Positions 23,931 to 33,002 of a DNA stretch of 64,000 bases are shown here, one piece after another (position 1 is the stretch's first letter; each line of letters begins with the position of its first letter). The position numbers and the translations under genes are program-made. The notes beneath the pieces were generated by a model. That model did no database searches. It was not told the origin of the DNA and saw only the letters and a list, made by a program, of their open reading frames with translations. Origin of the DNA: Streptomyces sp. L2 (GTDB lineage Bacteria; Actinomycetota; Actinomycetes; Streptomycetales; Streptomycetaceae); contig NZ_QBDT01000001.1 of the NCBI RefSeq assembly GCF_004124325.1, forward strand, positions 1,860,001 through 1,924,000, read 5' to 3'.

Positions 23931-25079
23931 GTGCACCCGACACCCGCCCAGCCGCAGCCGGCCCCGCCGTCGCAGCCGCACCGCGCCGCCCACGACCGCG
24001 AGATCGAGTCACTCGCCGAGTTCGACGAGGCCGTCTCCGCGCACGGCTCCCTCGCCCGGTACCGCCTCCAGGCGGTCGACCTGACGGACCGCACGGCCGC
24101 CCTGCTGAAGCTCGACGCCACCGGCGCCGTCTTCCTCGGCTGCCCGATGGCCCCGGAGGCGGCCGCGCACATCCGGTCGGCCGGCGCCCTGGTCTTCCCG
24201 CCGGTCCCGGGACTGCCGTTCGACCCGTACCGGGCACTGCCCTACACCCCCGACGAGCTGTTCGCCTCGCTCGACGGCGGCTACGAGGCGACCCCGGACG
24301 CCCGCGCCTACGCCTGGTTCCAGCAGACCAAGGCCGACGGCGACGTCTTCGCCTCGATGCTGCGCGCCGTCCACGACGACGCCGTCTCCGACGCCCTCGA
24401 CGAACTCCTCGTCGGCGCCCGGGTGGTGGGCGTCATGGGCGGCCACGCCATGGCGCGCGGCACAGCCGCGTACGCCGGAGCCGCCCGGCTCGGCCGCGAG
24501 CTGGCCCGGGCCGGCTTCACGGTCGCCACCGGCGGCGGCCCCGGCGCGATGGAGGCCGCGAACCTCGGCGCGTACGCCGCCCCCTTCGACGACGGCATGC
24601 TCGACGACGCCCTCCTGCTCCTGGCCAAGGCCCCCTCGTTCCGGCCGTCGGTGTCCGACTGGGCCCGGGCCGCCTTCGAGGTGCGCGAACGCTGGCCGGA
24701 CGGCGGGGCGTCGGTCGGCATCCCGACGTGGTTCTACGGCCACGAGCCGCCGAACGCCTTCGCCGCGCACATCGCCAAGTACTTCGCCAACGCCACCCGC
24801 GAGGACGGCCTGCTGGCCCGCTCGAACGCGGGTGTGGTGTTCCTGCCGGGCGCCGCCGGGACCGTGCAGGAGATCTTCGACAACGCGACACCGAACTACT
24901 ACGAATCGCGGGGCGAGCCGACGCCGATGGTGCTCGTGAACGAGGAGCACTGGACAGGTGAGTTGCCGGCCTGGCCGCTGCTGACGGCGCTGGCGAGGGA
25001 GCGGGCGATGGAGTCCCGTATCGCCCTGGTTGACCGGATCGAGCAGGCTCCGGAGGCGTTGAAACGTCTGCGCGGTTAA
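23931..25079 (+). CDS. LOG-family Rossmann-fold nucleotide-binding protein
   Basis: This protein of 382 residues contains a lysine-decarboxylase-like/LOG domain (about 160-340). Two landmark motifs are visible: GGGPGAMEAANLGA, matching the GGGxGxM phosphate loop, and PGAAGTVQEIFD, a variant of PGGxGTxxE with Ala in place of the second Gly. The N-terminal 150 residues are an additional domain seen in large actinobacterial members. LOG enzymes release free bases from cytokinin nucleotides or hydrolyse AMP-like nucleotides; the substrate here is unknown. The GTG start has no clear ribosome site and a CAGCAT hexamer six bases upstream, suggesting a leaderless message. Confidence 0.78.
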   Translation: MHPTPAQPQPAPPSQPHRAAHDREIESLAEFDEAVSAHGSLARYRLQAVDLTDRTAALLKLDATGAVFLGCPMAPEAAAHIRSAGALVFPPVPGLPFDPYRALPYTPDELFASLDGGYEATPDARAYAWFQQTKADGDVFASMLRAVHDDAVSDALDELLVGARVVGVMGGHAMARGTAAYAGAARLGRELARAGFTVATGGGPGAMEAANLGAYAAPFDDGMLDDALLLLAKAPSFRPSVSDWARAAFEVRERWPDGGASVGIPTWFYGHEPPNAFAAHIAKYFANATREDGLLARSNAGVVFLPGAAGTVQEIFDNATPNYYESRGEPTPMVLVNEEHWTGELPAWPLLTALARERAMESRIALVDRIEQAPEALKRLRG

Positions 25080-25117
25080 ACAGCGGGCAAAGCCAACGGC
25101 GGTCGGAGGCATATGCA

Positions 25118-25150
25118 TTGACAGGTCTGATGGACCGCTTATAGACCTGT
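25118..25150 (+). promoter_or_regulatory. strong promoter with flanking operator repeat
   Basis: TTGACA (25118-25123), a 16-base spacer and TATAGA (25140-25145) form a near-consensus promoter about 90 bases before the surface-protein start. ACAGGTCT (25121-25128) and AGACCTGT (25143-25150) are perfect inverted repeats overlapping the -35 and -10. This is a repressor-site arrangement. Confidence 0.75.
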
Positions 25151-25159
25151 GAGCCACTT

Positions 25160-25201
25160 GGGGGTGCTGGGACTCACCTCATCCGTCGTCCCAACTCCCC
25201 C
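25160..25201 (+). other. structured 5' leader of the surface-protein gene
   Basis: GGGGG (25160-25164) and GGGAC (25169-25173) pair with GTCCC (25188-25192) and CCCCC (25197-25201). They are separated by a symmetric four-base internal loop. The hairpin lies in the leader between promoter and ribosome site; a role is not known. Confidence 0.4.
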
Positions 25202-25238
25202 ATGACCCCCCTCACTTGTGCACATGTAAAGGACAAAC

Positions 25239-25934
25239 GTGTCCATGACTCGCCGTAGCGCACACCGTTCCGTGCGCATCCTGGGTGTCGCCTCCGCTTC
25301 GGCCGCGCTGGCGTTGGGTATTGCCGGTCAGGCGTCCGCCTGCGTCATCGGCGACTTCACCGCCGAGGCCAAGTGCGATGGCGCCAAGGGCGCCATCCTC
25401 GTCACCGACAAGGACGCCTCGGCCACTCCGGCCACCATCACCCTGTTCCGGACTAACAAGGGCGGCGTGGAGAAGCAGATCGACGAGAAGGCCGACGTGA
25501 AGGGCTCCGCCAAGGGCACCGTCGTCACCTTCGCGGAGAACTGGCAGCCCACCGCGTCCTACCGCATTCACGTCCAGGCGGGCGCGGTCGACCAGGACAT
25601 CAGCCCGGCGCTGACCCTGCCGTCCAAGGCCTGCGCCCCCGAGAGCCCGTCCCCCAGCCCCAGCACCTCCGCCGACACCAGCCCGAGCCCCAAGCCGTCC
25701 AAGTCCACCCCCGCCGAGTCCGACACCCCGACCCCGTCCACGTCGGAGAGCAGCGCCCCGGCCGTCCCGTCGGACAACGCGCCCTCCCCGGCGGCCGGTG
25801 ACTCCAACCTCGCCGAGACCGGAGCGAACTCCAACACCGGTCTGATCGCCGGTATCGCGGGCGCCCTCGTCGTCCTCGGCGGTATCGCGGTCTTCTTCGG
25901 CCTGCGCCGCCGCAGCGCCGGCAACGGCCGCTGA
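25239..25934 (+). CDS. LAETG sortase-anchored surface protein
   Basis: This is a secreted, cell-wall-attached protein of 231 residues. An N-terminal signal peptide (about 1-36, ending QASA) is followed by a compact extracellular domain (about 37-130) with two cysteines. A long Pro/Ser/Thr spacer comes next (about 130-190). The end has the cell-wall sorting signal: LAETG, a hydrophobic helix ([20 protein letters not shown]) and an RRR tail. LAxTG is the motif used by class E sortases of Streptomyces. The GTG has AAAGGA upstream; an ATG two codons on is possible. Its promoter is strong and carries an operator. Function of the extracellular domain is unknown. Confidence 0.85.
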   Translation: MSMTRRSAHRSVRILGVASASAALALGIAGQASACVIGDFTAEAKCDGAKGAILVTDKDASATPATITLFRTNKGGVEKQIDEKADVKGSAKGTVVTFAENWQPTASYRIHVQAGAVDQDISPALTLPSKACAPESPSPSPSTSADTSPSPKPSKSTPAESDTPTPSTSESSAPAVPSDNAPSPAAGDSNLAETGANSNTGLIAGIAGALVVLGGIAVFFGLRRRSAGNGR

Positions 25935-25960
25935 CGACACCCGGTTTTGTACCTCGCTAG

Positions 25961-26004
25961 GGCCGTGGCCCGTCCCCGTGACTCGGGGGGGGCGGGCCAC
26001 GGCC
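25961..26004. terminator. perfect 12-bp stem between convergent genes
   Basis: GGCCGTGGCCCG pairs with CGGGCCACGGCC, with an inner CCCC/GGGG. It lies between the convergent surface-protein and DinB-type genes and is likely bidirectional. Confidence 0.85.
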
Positions 26005-26034
26005 ATAGCCGTGCGCGAGGGCCCGGCGCCCGCC

Positions 26035-26832
26035 TCAGCCGAAGGTCGACCGGGACAGCCAGAACTCCAGGGCCGCGCGCTCGCCGACCACCTCCAGGCC
26101 GGGTGCGTCCAGCGGCAGCCGCCGGTAGAAGGCCAGCAGCACCGAGGTGAGCGGGCCGCGCAGGGCGACCGTCGCCTTCTCGTGGCCGCGCCGCCACTGG
26201 ACGCCCTCGGGACCGTACTCCAGCAGCCACTCGGCGTTCAGGGACGAGTCGGCGTCGGTCGCGTGGAGGTGGATGGAGCGTGCTGGGCCGTCCAGCCGGA
26301 AGGCGTCCTCGTGGCCCCGGTACCGCTGGAGCCAGACGGCCAGTTCGAGCCACTCGTCGAGCGCGTCGGCGGCCACCTCGGGCGCCACGTCGTACGGCGC
26401 CCGGGCGGTCAGCGTCGCGTCGGCGCGGTGCACGGTGATCTCGCAGGTCATCCGGCGGGCCCAGAATCCGCTGGTGGCCGGGCCGGTCCACGACCACACC
26501 TTGGCGTCGGGGCCGGCCTCGCGCAGCGCGCCCACGACCAGCTCGCCGCACTCGGCCAGCCACGCGTCCAGGGCAGCGGCGTCGCCGCGCTCCTCGGGGC
26601 CCCGGCCCAGCGGGACCTCGTCCCAGGGGATGTTCTCCTGCGCGCGGGTCCGCACCAGCGCGGCCGACCAGCGCAGGGCGCCGCCCATGTGCCGTACGAG
26701 CTTCTCCAGCGACCAGTCGGGGCAGGTCGGCACGGTGGCGGACAGATCGGTGCCGGAGGTCACCAGGGCCCTCAACTGGTCCACCTGGTGGGCGATTTCG
26801 TCGCAGTACCGGTCATGAGCGAGCAAAGTCAT
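26035..26832 (-). CDS. maleylpyruvate isomerase/DinB-type mycothiol-associated protein
   Basis: This protein of 265 residues belongs to the actinobacterial maleylpyruvate isomerase N-terminal (DinB-like four-helix) family. Seen: LRALVTSGTDLSATVPTCPD..W with the first metal-binding region, LVRHMGGALRW with a metal His, and TCEITVHRADA with a second His. The C-terminal half is the sterol-carrier-like domain found in many of these proteins. Members use mycothiol or other low-molecular-weight thiols, but the substrate is unknown. It converges on the surface-protein gene across a stem-loop and starts 24 bases downstream of thiQ's stop, so it may be co-transcribed after the thiamine operon. Confidence 0.75.
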   Translation of the reverse strand: MTLLAHDRYCDEIAHQVDQLRALVTSGTDLSATVPTCPDWSLEKLVRHMGGALRWSAALVRTRAQENIPWDEVPLGRGPEERGDAAALDAWLAECGELVVGALREAGPDAKVWSWTGPATSGFWARRMTCEITVHRADATLTARAPYDVAPEVAADALDEWLELAVWLQRYRGHEDAFRLDGPARSIHLHATDADSSLNAEWLLEYGPEGVQWRRGHEKATVALRGPLTSVLLAFYRRLPLDAPGLEVVGERAALEFWLSRSTFG

Positions 26833-26856
26833 GCACCCACCCTAGGGGGGCGGTGA

Positions 26857-27909
26857 TCAGCCGAGCACCACGATTTCGGCCACGTCGAACTCCGCGCCGG
26901 TCTCGGCGCCGACCTCCGGGGCGTCGCGGAGCGGGCAGGCGGCCTCCAGGCGGGGGCCGTCCTGGGGCTGGAGGTGGAGGGTCACGTGGGTGCCCTTGAA
27001 GGTGCGGGCGGTGACCGTGCAGGGCAGGCCCGCGTCGGCCGGCACGAGCCGTACCCCGGCGGGGCGGACCAGCAGGGAGCGGGTGCCCTGCGGGGAGCCC
27101 TCGGGGACGGGCAGCTTGCCCCACGGGGTGTCGGCGGCCGTCTCGGCCACGGTCGCCGGGACCACGTTGTCGAAGCCCAGGAAGCGGGCGACGAACTCGT
27201 CCGCCGGCCGCTGCCAGACCTCCAGCGGCGTCCCCGACTGGGCGATCCTGCCGTCGCGCATCACCACCACCCGGTCAGCCAGGGCGAACGCCTCACCCTG
27301 GTCGTGGGTCACGGCGAGCACGGTGGTGCCCAACCGGCGGAACAGCTGCCGCAGTTCGACCACGAGACGTTCCCTCAGGGAACGGTCGAGCTGGCCCAGC
27401 GGCTCGTCGAGCATCAGCAGCCGGGGCCGAGGCGCGAGGGCCCGGGCGAGGGCGACACGCTGCTGCTCACCGCCGGACAGCCCGGCCACGGCCCGCCGTT
27501 CGGCGCCCGGCAGCCCCACCAGGTCCAGCAACTCCCGCACGCCGTCGCCCTGCCGGCCCTTCGCCAGGCCGTGCATGCGCAGCCCGAACGCCACGTTCCC
27601 GGCGACGTCCCGCTGCGGGAAGAGCTGGTGGTCCTGGAACATCAGCCCGACGCCGCGCCGGTGCGCGGGCACGCCCCGCTGGTCGCGGCCGTCGAGCAGC
27701 ACCCGCCCGGAGTCCAGGGGCTGCAACCCGGCCACCGCCCGCAGCAGCGTGGACTTGCCGCTGCCGCTGGGCCCGAGCACACACACCACCTCGTGCTCGG
27801 CGACGTCGAGACCGACCGCGTCGAGCACGGGCCGCCCCCCGAAGCGCACGGTCGCGGCGTCGAGGCTCAGCAGCATCGAACGGTCCCCTTCAGTGGTGCC
27901 CCACGGCAT
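26857..27909 (-). CDS. thiQ: thiamine ABC transporter ATPase
   Basis: This ABC ATPase has 350 residues. Walker A is GPSGSGKST, the signature LSGGEQQR, Walker B LLMLDEPLGQLD, and the H-loop VTHDQGEA. A C-terminal TOBE-like domain of about 80 residues follows. The frame continues far upstream, but that stretch is antisense-like translation of the permease gene. ATG 27909 overlaps the permease stop as ATGA and has GGGGGAG five bases upstream. ATG 27876, with GAAGGGGA, is an alternative. The TPP riboswitch before the operon supports thiamine or TPP as substrate. Confidence 0.85.
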   Translation of the reverse strand: MPWGTTEGDRSMLLSLDAATVRFGGRPVLDAVGLDVAEHEVVCVLGPSGSGKSTLLRAVAGLQPLDSGRVLLDGRDQRGVPAHRRGVGLMFQDHQLFPQRDVAGNVAFGLRMHGLAKGRQGDGVRELLDLVGLPGAERRAVAGLSGGEQQRVALARALAPRPRLLMLDEPLGQLDRSLRERLVVELRQLFRRLGTTVLAVTHDQGEAFALADRVVVMRDGRIAQSGTPLEVWQRPADEFVARFLGFDNVVPATVAETAADTPWGKLPVPEGSPQGTRSLLVRPAGVRLVPADAGLPCTVTARTFKGTHVTLHLQPQDGPRLEAACPLRDAPEVGAETGAEFDVAEIVVLG

Positions 27910-29603
27910 CAGAACTCCCCCGTCCGGTCGACGCGCAGCCGCTCCAGGATCAGCAGGGCCGCCGCGCACACCACCATGAGAATCGTGGACAGCGCCATCG
28001 CCTGCCCGTAGTTGAGGTCGCCGGGCCGGCTCAGCAGGCGGGCCACGGCGACCGGGAGCGTCGGGTTGCCGGGCCGGGCGATGAACACGGTCGCCCCGAA
28101 CTCGCCGAGGGACACGGCGAACGCGAACCCGGCGGCGACCAGCAGCGCCCGCCGCACCATCGGCAGGTCGACCTCGCGCCACACCCGCCACGGCGAGGCG
28201 CCGAGCACGGCGGCGGCCTCCCGCAGCCGCCCGTCGACCGCGCGCAGCACGGGCAGCATGGTCCGTACGACGAAGGGGGCGCCGACCAGCGCCTGCGCGA
28301 GCGGCACCAGGATCCAGGACTGGCGCAGGTCCAGCGGCGGTTTGTCCAGGGCGATCAGGAAGCCGAAGCCGACGGTCACGGCGGACACGCCGAGCGGCAG
28401 CATGAGCAGCGCGTCGAATCCGCGCACCAGCCGCCCGGCGTCCCGGCGGGCCAGCGCGGCGGCGGCGAGGCCGCCGATCACCACGGCGATGGCGGTGGCG
28501 GCGACGGCGTACTGCAGGGAGGTCCACACGGCCTGGAGGGGGGCGACGAGGAAGGTGCCGCCGTCGGTGTTCGTCAGCTGCCGGTAGTAGCCGAGGCCGG
28601 GCGCGTCCAGGGAGCGCTGGACGAGGACGGCGAGTGGCAGCACGAGGAGCAGGGCGATGGTGGCGAGGACGCCGGTGAGCAGCGCCCACTGGCCGGTGCC
28701 GCGCGGCCGGCGGGCGGTCACCTTCGGGTCGACCAGGCGCAGCGCGGACTCCCGCCGCCGTACGGTCCAGGCGTGCACGGCGAGGACGGCGCCGACGGCG
28801 GCGAACTGGACGAGGGTGAGGACGGCGGCCGTGGACAGGTCGAAGACCTCGGAGGTCTGCCGGTAGATCTCCACTTCGAGGGTGGCGAAGGTGGGGCCGC
28901 CGAGGATCTGCACGATGCCGAAGGAGGTGAAGGTGAACAGGAACACCATCAGCGCGGCGGCGGCCACGGCGGGTCCGAGGGCGGGCAGGGTGACCTTCCG
29001 CCAGGCGGCGAGGGGGGAGGCGCCGAGCATGCGGGCGGCCTCCTCCTGCCGGGGGTCGAGCTGGGCCCACAGTCCGCCGACGGTGCGGACGACGACGGCG
29101 TAGTTGAAGAAGACGTGCGCCAGCAGGATCGCCCACACGGTGGTGTCCAGCCGTACGCCCCACAGGTCGTCGAGCAGTCCGCCGCGGCCGACGAGGGCCA
29201 GGAAGGCGGTGCCGACGACGACGGTGGGCAGCACGAACGGGACGGTGACGACGGCCCGCAGCACCTGTTTGCCGGGGAAGTCGAGGCGGGCGAAGACGTA
29301 GGCGGCGGGCAGGGCGGCCAGCAGGGTGAGGGCGGTGGAGGCGAGCGCCTGCCAGGTGGTGAACCACAGCACGTGCCGGATGTCGGGCTGGGTGAGGACG
29401 TCCGTGATCCGCCCGAGCTGCCAGACGCCGTCCACCTTGAGGCCACGCGCGACGATCGCGGCGACCGGCCAGGCGAAGAACAGCGCGAAGAACGCGACGG
29501 GCAGGGCCATCAGGCCCAGCCGCGCCGCGCTCCCGCGTGCACTCCGGGTGCGCCCCGTGCGGGGGGCTACTTCAGTACGAGCGACGTCCACGACTTGACC
29601 CAC
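27909..29603 (-). CDS. thiP: thiamine ABC transporter double permease
   Basis: This is a fused permease of 564 residues containing two six-helix modules. Each has an EAA loop: EEAARMLGASPLAAWRKVTLP around residue 190, and REAAAVLGASPWRVWREVDLP around residue 465. Such fusions are typical of the ThiP/FbpB type. The GTG start overlaps the thiB 3' end by 37 bases; a GTG four codons later is possible. It would form the membrane channel with ThiQ and receive substrate from ThiB. An iron(III) importer has the same layout, but the upstream riboswitch points to thiamine. Confidence 0.85.
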   Translation of the reverse strand: MGQVVDVARTEVAPRTGRTRSARGSAARLGLMALPVAFFALFFAWPVAAIVARGLKVDGVWQLGRITDVLTQPDIRHVLWFTTWQALASTALTLLAALPAAYVFARLDFPGKQVLRAVVTVPFVLPTVVVGTAFLALVGRGGLLDDLWGVRLDTTVWAILLAHVFFNYAVVVRTVGGLWAQLDPRQEEAARMLGASPLAAWRKVTLPALGPAVAAAALMVFLFTFTSFGIVQILGGPTFATLEVEIYRQTSEVFDLSTAAVLTLVQFAAVGAVLAVHAWTVRRRESALRLVDPKVTARRPRGTGQWALLTGVLATIALLLVLPLAVLVQRSLDAPGLGYYRQLTNTDGGTFLVAPLQAVWTSLQYAVAATAIAVVIGGLAAAALARRDAGRLVRGFDALLMLPLGVSAVTVGFGFLIALDKPPLDLRQSWILVPLAQALVGAPFVVRTMLPVLRAVDGRLREAAAVLGASPWRVWREVDLPMVRRALLVAAGFAFAVSLGEFGATVFIARPGNPTLPVAVARLLSRPGDLNYGQAMALSTILMVVCAAALLILERLRVDRTGEF

Positions 29604-30649
29604 TGGTCGCGGTTGGCGGCGATCTTGGCGGGCGGCATGGTCTCGGGGTGCTTCGCGGCCGGACCGTACTTGGTGAAGTCGGCCGGGACCTGGGCGCCCT
29701 TCACCACCGGGTAGACGAACATGTTCAGCGGCATGTCCTGCTGGAACTCCTTGGTGAGCAGGAAGTCGATGAACGCCTTGCCGCCCTGGGTGTTCTTGGC
29801 GTTGCTGAGCAGCCCCGCGAACTCGATCTGCCGGAAGCAGGTGCCGGTGGCGACGCCGGTGGGGGCGGTGCTGGGCCGCTTCTTGGCGTAGATCACCTCG
29901 GCGGGCGGGGAGGAGGCGTACGACACGACCAGCGGCCGGTCACCGCCGGCCTTCTTGCCGCCGGAGGAGCCGGAGAACTCCTGGTCGTAGGCCTGCTCCC
30001 AGCCGTCGACGACCTTGACGCCGTTGGCCTTGAGCTTCTTCCAGTAGTCCTGCCAGCCCTGGTCGCCGAACTGGGCGGCGCTGCCGAGCAGGAAGCCGAG
30101 GCCGGGCGAGGAGGTGGCGGCGTTCTCGGTGACGAGGAGGTTCTTGTACGCGGGCTTGGCCAGGTCGGCGAAGGTCTGCGGCGGGGCCAGCTTGTGCTTG
30201 CTGAAGTAGGCCTTGTCGTAGTTGACGCAGATGTCGCCGTAGTCGATGGGGGTGACCCGGTGCTTGTCGGCGTCGAGCTGGTAGGCGGAGCCGACGGTGC
30301 CGAGGCCCTTGGCGGTGTACGGCTGGAACAGGCCGTTGTCGAGGGCGCGGGAGAGCAGGGTGTTGTCGACGCCGAAGAAGACGTCGCCCTGCGGGTTGTC
30401 CTTGGTCAGGATGGCCTTGTTGACGGCCTGGCCGGCGTCGCCGTCCTTCAGGACGCGGACCTTGTACCCGGACTGCTTCTCGAAGTCCTTGAGCACGTTC
30501 TTGGAGACGGCCCACGAGTCGTGGCTGACGAGCGTGACGGTCTTGGAGTCGGCGGCCGACGCCTTGTCGTCGGAGCCGCAGCCGGTCAGCGCGGACAGGC
30601 TGATCAGGCCGAGGCCGGCCGCCGCGGCCACGAGGGTCTTGTGGTGCAC
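29567..30649 (-). CDS. thiB: thiamine-binding lipoprotein
   Basis: This periplasmic-type binding protein has 360 residues and a lipoprotein signal peptide (lipobox LTGC). The mature part shows the ThiB/TbpA pattern: VTLVSHDSWAVSKNVLKDFEKQSGY, GDVFFGVDNTLLSRAL, PIDYGDICVNYD, and TSSPGLGFLLG. The GTG start has AGGAGGA six bases upstream. The first part of the transcript contains a TPP riboswitch followed by a terminator-like hairpin. It delivers thiamine or a phosphorylated form to ThiP. Confidence 0.9.
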   Translation of the reverse strand: MHHKTLVAAAAGLGLISLSALTGCGSDDKASAADSKTVTLVSHDSWAVSKNVLKDFEKQSGYKVRVLKDGDAGQAVNKAILTKDNPQGDVFFGVDNTLLSRALDNGLFQPYTAKGLGTVGSAYQLDADKHRVTPIDYGDICVNYDKAYFSKHKLAPPQTFADLAKPAYKNLLVTENAATSSPGLGFLLGSAAQFGDQGWQDYWKKLKANGVKVVDGWEQAYDQEFSGSSGGKKAGGDRPLVVSYASSPPAEVIYAKKRPSTAPTGVATGTCFRQIEFAGLLSNAKNTQGGKAFIDFLLTKEFQQDMPLNMFVYPVVKGAQVPADFTKYGPAAKHPETMPPAKIAANRDQWVKSWTSLVLK

Positions 30650-30685
30650 TGGATGTCCTCCTGGGGTTGGCCAGGAAGAGACGCG

Positions 30686-30721
30686 GCCCCGCCCGGGCTC
30701 CGTGAGGGGCCCGGGCGGGGC
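30686..30721 (-). terminator. riboswitch expression-platform hairpin
   Basis: GCCCCGCCCGGGC pairs perfectly over 13 bases with GCCCGGGCGGGGC, with a 10-base loop. It lies between the TPP aptamer and the thiB ribosome site, so it is probably the terminator controlled by the aptamer. Confidence 0.75.
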
Positions 30722-30742
30722 GCAACAGCTTGAGTGATGACC

Positions 30743-30830
30743 GAACTTCCTACCCAGAATGACCTGGGCAAGGTTCAGAGGGTCTGCGGCCCTGTCCGCC
30801 GCACTCTCAGCGCTGTGGCGCTCCCCTGTC
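30743..30830 (-). promoter_or_regulatory. TPP riboswitch (THI element)
   Basis: Read on the minus strand, the conserved blocks occur in order: AGGGGAGC, GCTGAGAGTGCGG, then ACCCTCTGAACCT, CAGGTCATTCTGGGTAGGAAG. These match the P2/J3-2 CUGAGA and the P4/P5 ACCC-UGAACCUG-CUGGGUAGGA pattern of thiamine pyrophosphate aptamers. It precedes the thiBPQ operon. Confidence 0.93.
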
Positions 30831-30901
30831 GGAATATGCAGATGTATGAGACGGCCGGATTGCCGTGGCCGGATCACTCTGGCCGGTTTGTCATGGCCAG
30901 A

Positions 30902-32008
30902 TTATCGCTCGGTCGCGGCGAGCTGGCCACAGGCCCCGTCGATCTCCTGTCCCCGGGTGTCCCGGATCGTCACCGGCACACCATGGGCGGCGATCGCCTC
31001 GACGAACGCCTTCTCGTCCTCCGGCCGGGACGCGGTCCACTTCGAGCCCGGCGTCGGGTTCAGCGGGATCAGGTTGACGTGCACCGGTTTGCCCCGGAGC
31101 AGCCGGCCGAGCCGGTCACCCCGCCAGGCCTGGTCGTTGATGTCCCGGATGAGGGCGTACTCGATGGACAGCCGGCGCCCGGACTTCTCGACGTACTCGA
31201 AACCGGCGTCCAGCACCTCGCGCACCTTCCACCGGGTGTTCACCGGCACGAGGGTGTCGCGCAGCTCGTCGTCGGGGGCGTGCAGGGAGATCGCGAGCCG
31301 GCACTTCAGGCCCTCGTCGGCGAACCGGTGGATGGCCGGGACCAGGCCGACGGTCGACACGGTGATCCCGCGCTGGGACAGCCCGAGCCCGTCCGGTGCG
31401 GGGTCGGTGAGCGCCCGGATCGCGCCCACGACGCGCTTGTAGTTGGCGAGCGGCTCGCCCATGCCCATGAAGACGATGTTGGACAGCCGCGCCGGTCCGC
31501 CGGGCACGTCACCGTCGCGGAGCGCCCGCATGCCGTCCACGATCTGGTGGACGATCTCCGCGGTGGACAGGTTCCGGTCCAGACCGGCCTGGCCGGTGGC
31601 GCAGAACGGGCAGTTCATCCCGCAGCCCGCCTGCGAGCTGATGCACATCGTCACCCGGTCCGGGTAGCGCATCAGCACCGACTCCACGAGCGTGCCGTCG
31701 AACAGCCGCCACAGCGTCTTGCGCGTCGTCCCCTCGTCGGTGGACAGATGCCGTACGACGGTCATCAGCTCCGGGAACAGCGCCTCGCGCAGCCGCTCCC
31801 GGGAGCCGGCCGGGATGTCCGTCCACTGCTCGGGCTCGTGCGCGTACCGCGCGAAGTAGTGCTGCGAGAGCTGCTTGGCACGAAACGGCTTCTCCCCGGC
31901 CTCCGCCACCGCGTCCTTGCGCTCGGCGGGCGAGAGATCGGCGAGATGCCGCGGCGGCTTCTGGGCTCCGCGCGGCGCGACAAAAGTAAGTTCTCCGGGC
32001 TTGGGCAT
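30902..32008 (-). CDS. rlmN: 23S rRNA A2503 / tRNA A37 C2-methyltransferase RlmN
   Basis: This radical-SAM dual-specificity RNA methyltransferase has 368 residues. It methylates C2 of A2503 in 23S rRNA and A37 of some tRNAs. Seen: the iron-sulfur CxxxCxxC in [12 protein letters not shown] at about residue 130, the GMGEPL motif, and a terminal [18 protein letters not shown] segment (here [13 protein letters not shown]) with the second catalytic Cys. An N-terminal helical domain recognises RNA. The ATG at 32008 has no strong ribosome site. The gene is alone between the thiamine riboswitch and the VOC gene. Confidence 0.95.
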   Translation of the reverse strand: MPKPGELTFVAPRGAQKPPRHLADLSPAERKDAVAEAGEKPFRAKQLSQHYFARYAHEPEQWTDIPAGSRERLREALFPELMTVVRHLSTDEGTTRKTLWRLFDGTLVESVLMRYPDRVTMCISSQAGCGMNCPFCATGQAGLDRNLSTAEIVHQIVDGMRALRDGDVPGGPARLSNIVFMGMGEPLANYKRVVGAIRALTDPAPDGLGLSQRGITVSTVGLVPAIHRFADEGLKCRLAISLHAPDDELRDTLVPVNTRWKVREVLDAGFEYVEKSGRRLSIEYALIRDINDQAWRGDRLGRLLRGKPVHVNLIPLNPTPGSKWTASRPEDEKAFVEAIAAHGVPVTIRDTRGQEIDGACGQLAATER

Positions 32009-32098
32009 GGTGGTACCAGTGTCTCAGATCCACTCGGGTGAACCTGCGGCCCGGAATCGGGGCGGTGGCCCGGGGCGGTGGCCCGGGCCGACTGGGGC

Positions 32099-32887
32099 TC
32101 AGGACATCGCGCTCTTGATCACGGCGAAGGGGGCGCCGGACGGGTCGAGGAACATGGCGAAGCGGCCGATGCCCTCCGCGCTGGTGGCCGGGATGATGAC
32201 GGTGGCGCCGGCTTCGGCGGCCCTGGCGGTGGTGGCGTCGCAGTCGCTCACCTCGAAGTACGGGTGCCACTCCGGTGTCGATCCGGCGTCGAGGTTCTCC
32301 TGCGGGAGCTGCATCAGGCCGCCGTGGGCCGCCTCCGCGCCGGCGCCGGCCGGGGTGAGGACCGTGTAGGTCAGCTCGGGGCTCATCGGCATGTCGGTCA
32401 TCTGCCAGGAGAAGACGGAGCCGTAGAACGCCTTCACCGCGGCTGCGTCGGTCGTGTACAGCTCCGCCCAGGAGAGGCTGCCCGGCACGCCGACGGACTC
32501 CAGGCCCCCGGTCTCGCCCGGCTGCCACACGGAGAAGTCCGCCCCGGCGGGGTCGGTGAAGGCGGCCATCCGGCCGTAGGAGAAGACGTCCGACGGCGGC
32601 ACCCGGACGCTGCCGCCGGCCTGTTCCACGGTCTTGGCGGTGGCGTCGGCGTCCGGCGTGTGGAAGTACACGGTCCAGGAGGGGCTCGCGCCCTCTTCCG
32701 TGAGGGGGCCGAGACCGGCGACGGTCCTGCCGTCCTGCCGGAAGAAGCCGTAGCCGCCCGCCTCCGGGCCCGCCGACTGGAAGTCCCAGCCGAAGACGGC
32801 GGCGTAGAAGGCGGCCGCCGCGTCGGTGTCCGGGCTGCCGAGGTCGAGCCAGTTCGGAGCGCCCGGTACGAATGAGGTCGTCAGCAT
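32099..32887 (-). CDS. two-domain VOC superfamily protein
   Basis: This protein of 262 residues contains two VOC modules (about 8-125 and 140-258). Each starts with a similar phrase: NWLDLGSPDTDAAAAFYAAVFGW in the first and SWAELYTTDAAAVKAFYGSVFSW in the second. Later the HPYFEVSDCDATTARAAEAG segment supplies the second half. This layout is common among actinobacterial glyoxalase/hydroxylase-like proteins of unknown substrate. The ATG has a GGAGG ribosome site. No neighbour explains its job. Confidence 0.8.
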   Translation of the reverse strand: MLTTSFVPGAPNWLDLGSPDTDAAAAFYAAVFGWDFQSAGPEAGGYGFFRQDGRTVAGLGPLTEEGASPSWTVYFHTPDADATAKTVEQAGGSVRVPPSDVFSYGRMAAFTDPAGADFSVWQPGETGGLESVGVPGSLSWAELYTTDAAAVKAFYGSVFSWQMTDMPMSPELTYTVLTPAGAGAEAAHGGLMQLPQENLDAGSTPEWHPYFEVSDCDATTARAAEAGATVIIPATSAEGIGRFAMFLDPSGAPFAVIKSAMS

Positions 32888-33002
32888 GGTGTGGTCCTCC
32901 AGTGTGCTCGCGGTGCGTACTGAAGAACGATCCCGCCGGTTCGCCGTTTCGGCATCCGGTGGGACCCGGCGCCGACGCGGCCCGGCCCCGCGGCCGCCTG
33001 CC

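Noticed and set aside
26857..29367. An apparent 836-residue fusion of a permease and an ATPase
   Set aside because: The upstream part is an out-of-frame reading of thiP. The ATPase has good start sites at 27909 and 27876, so no fusion is needed.
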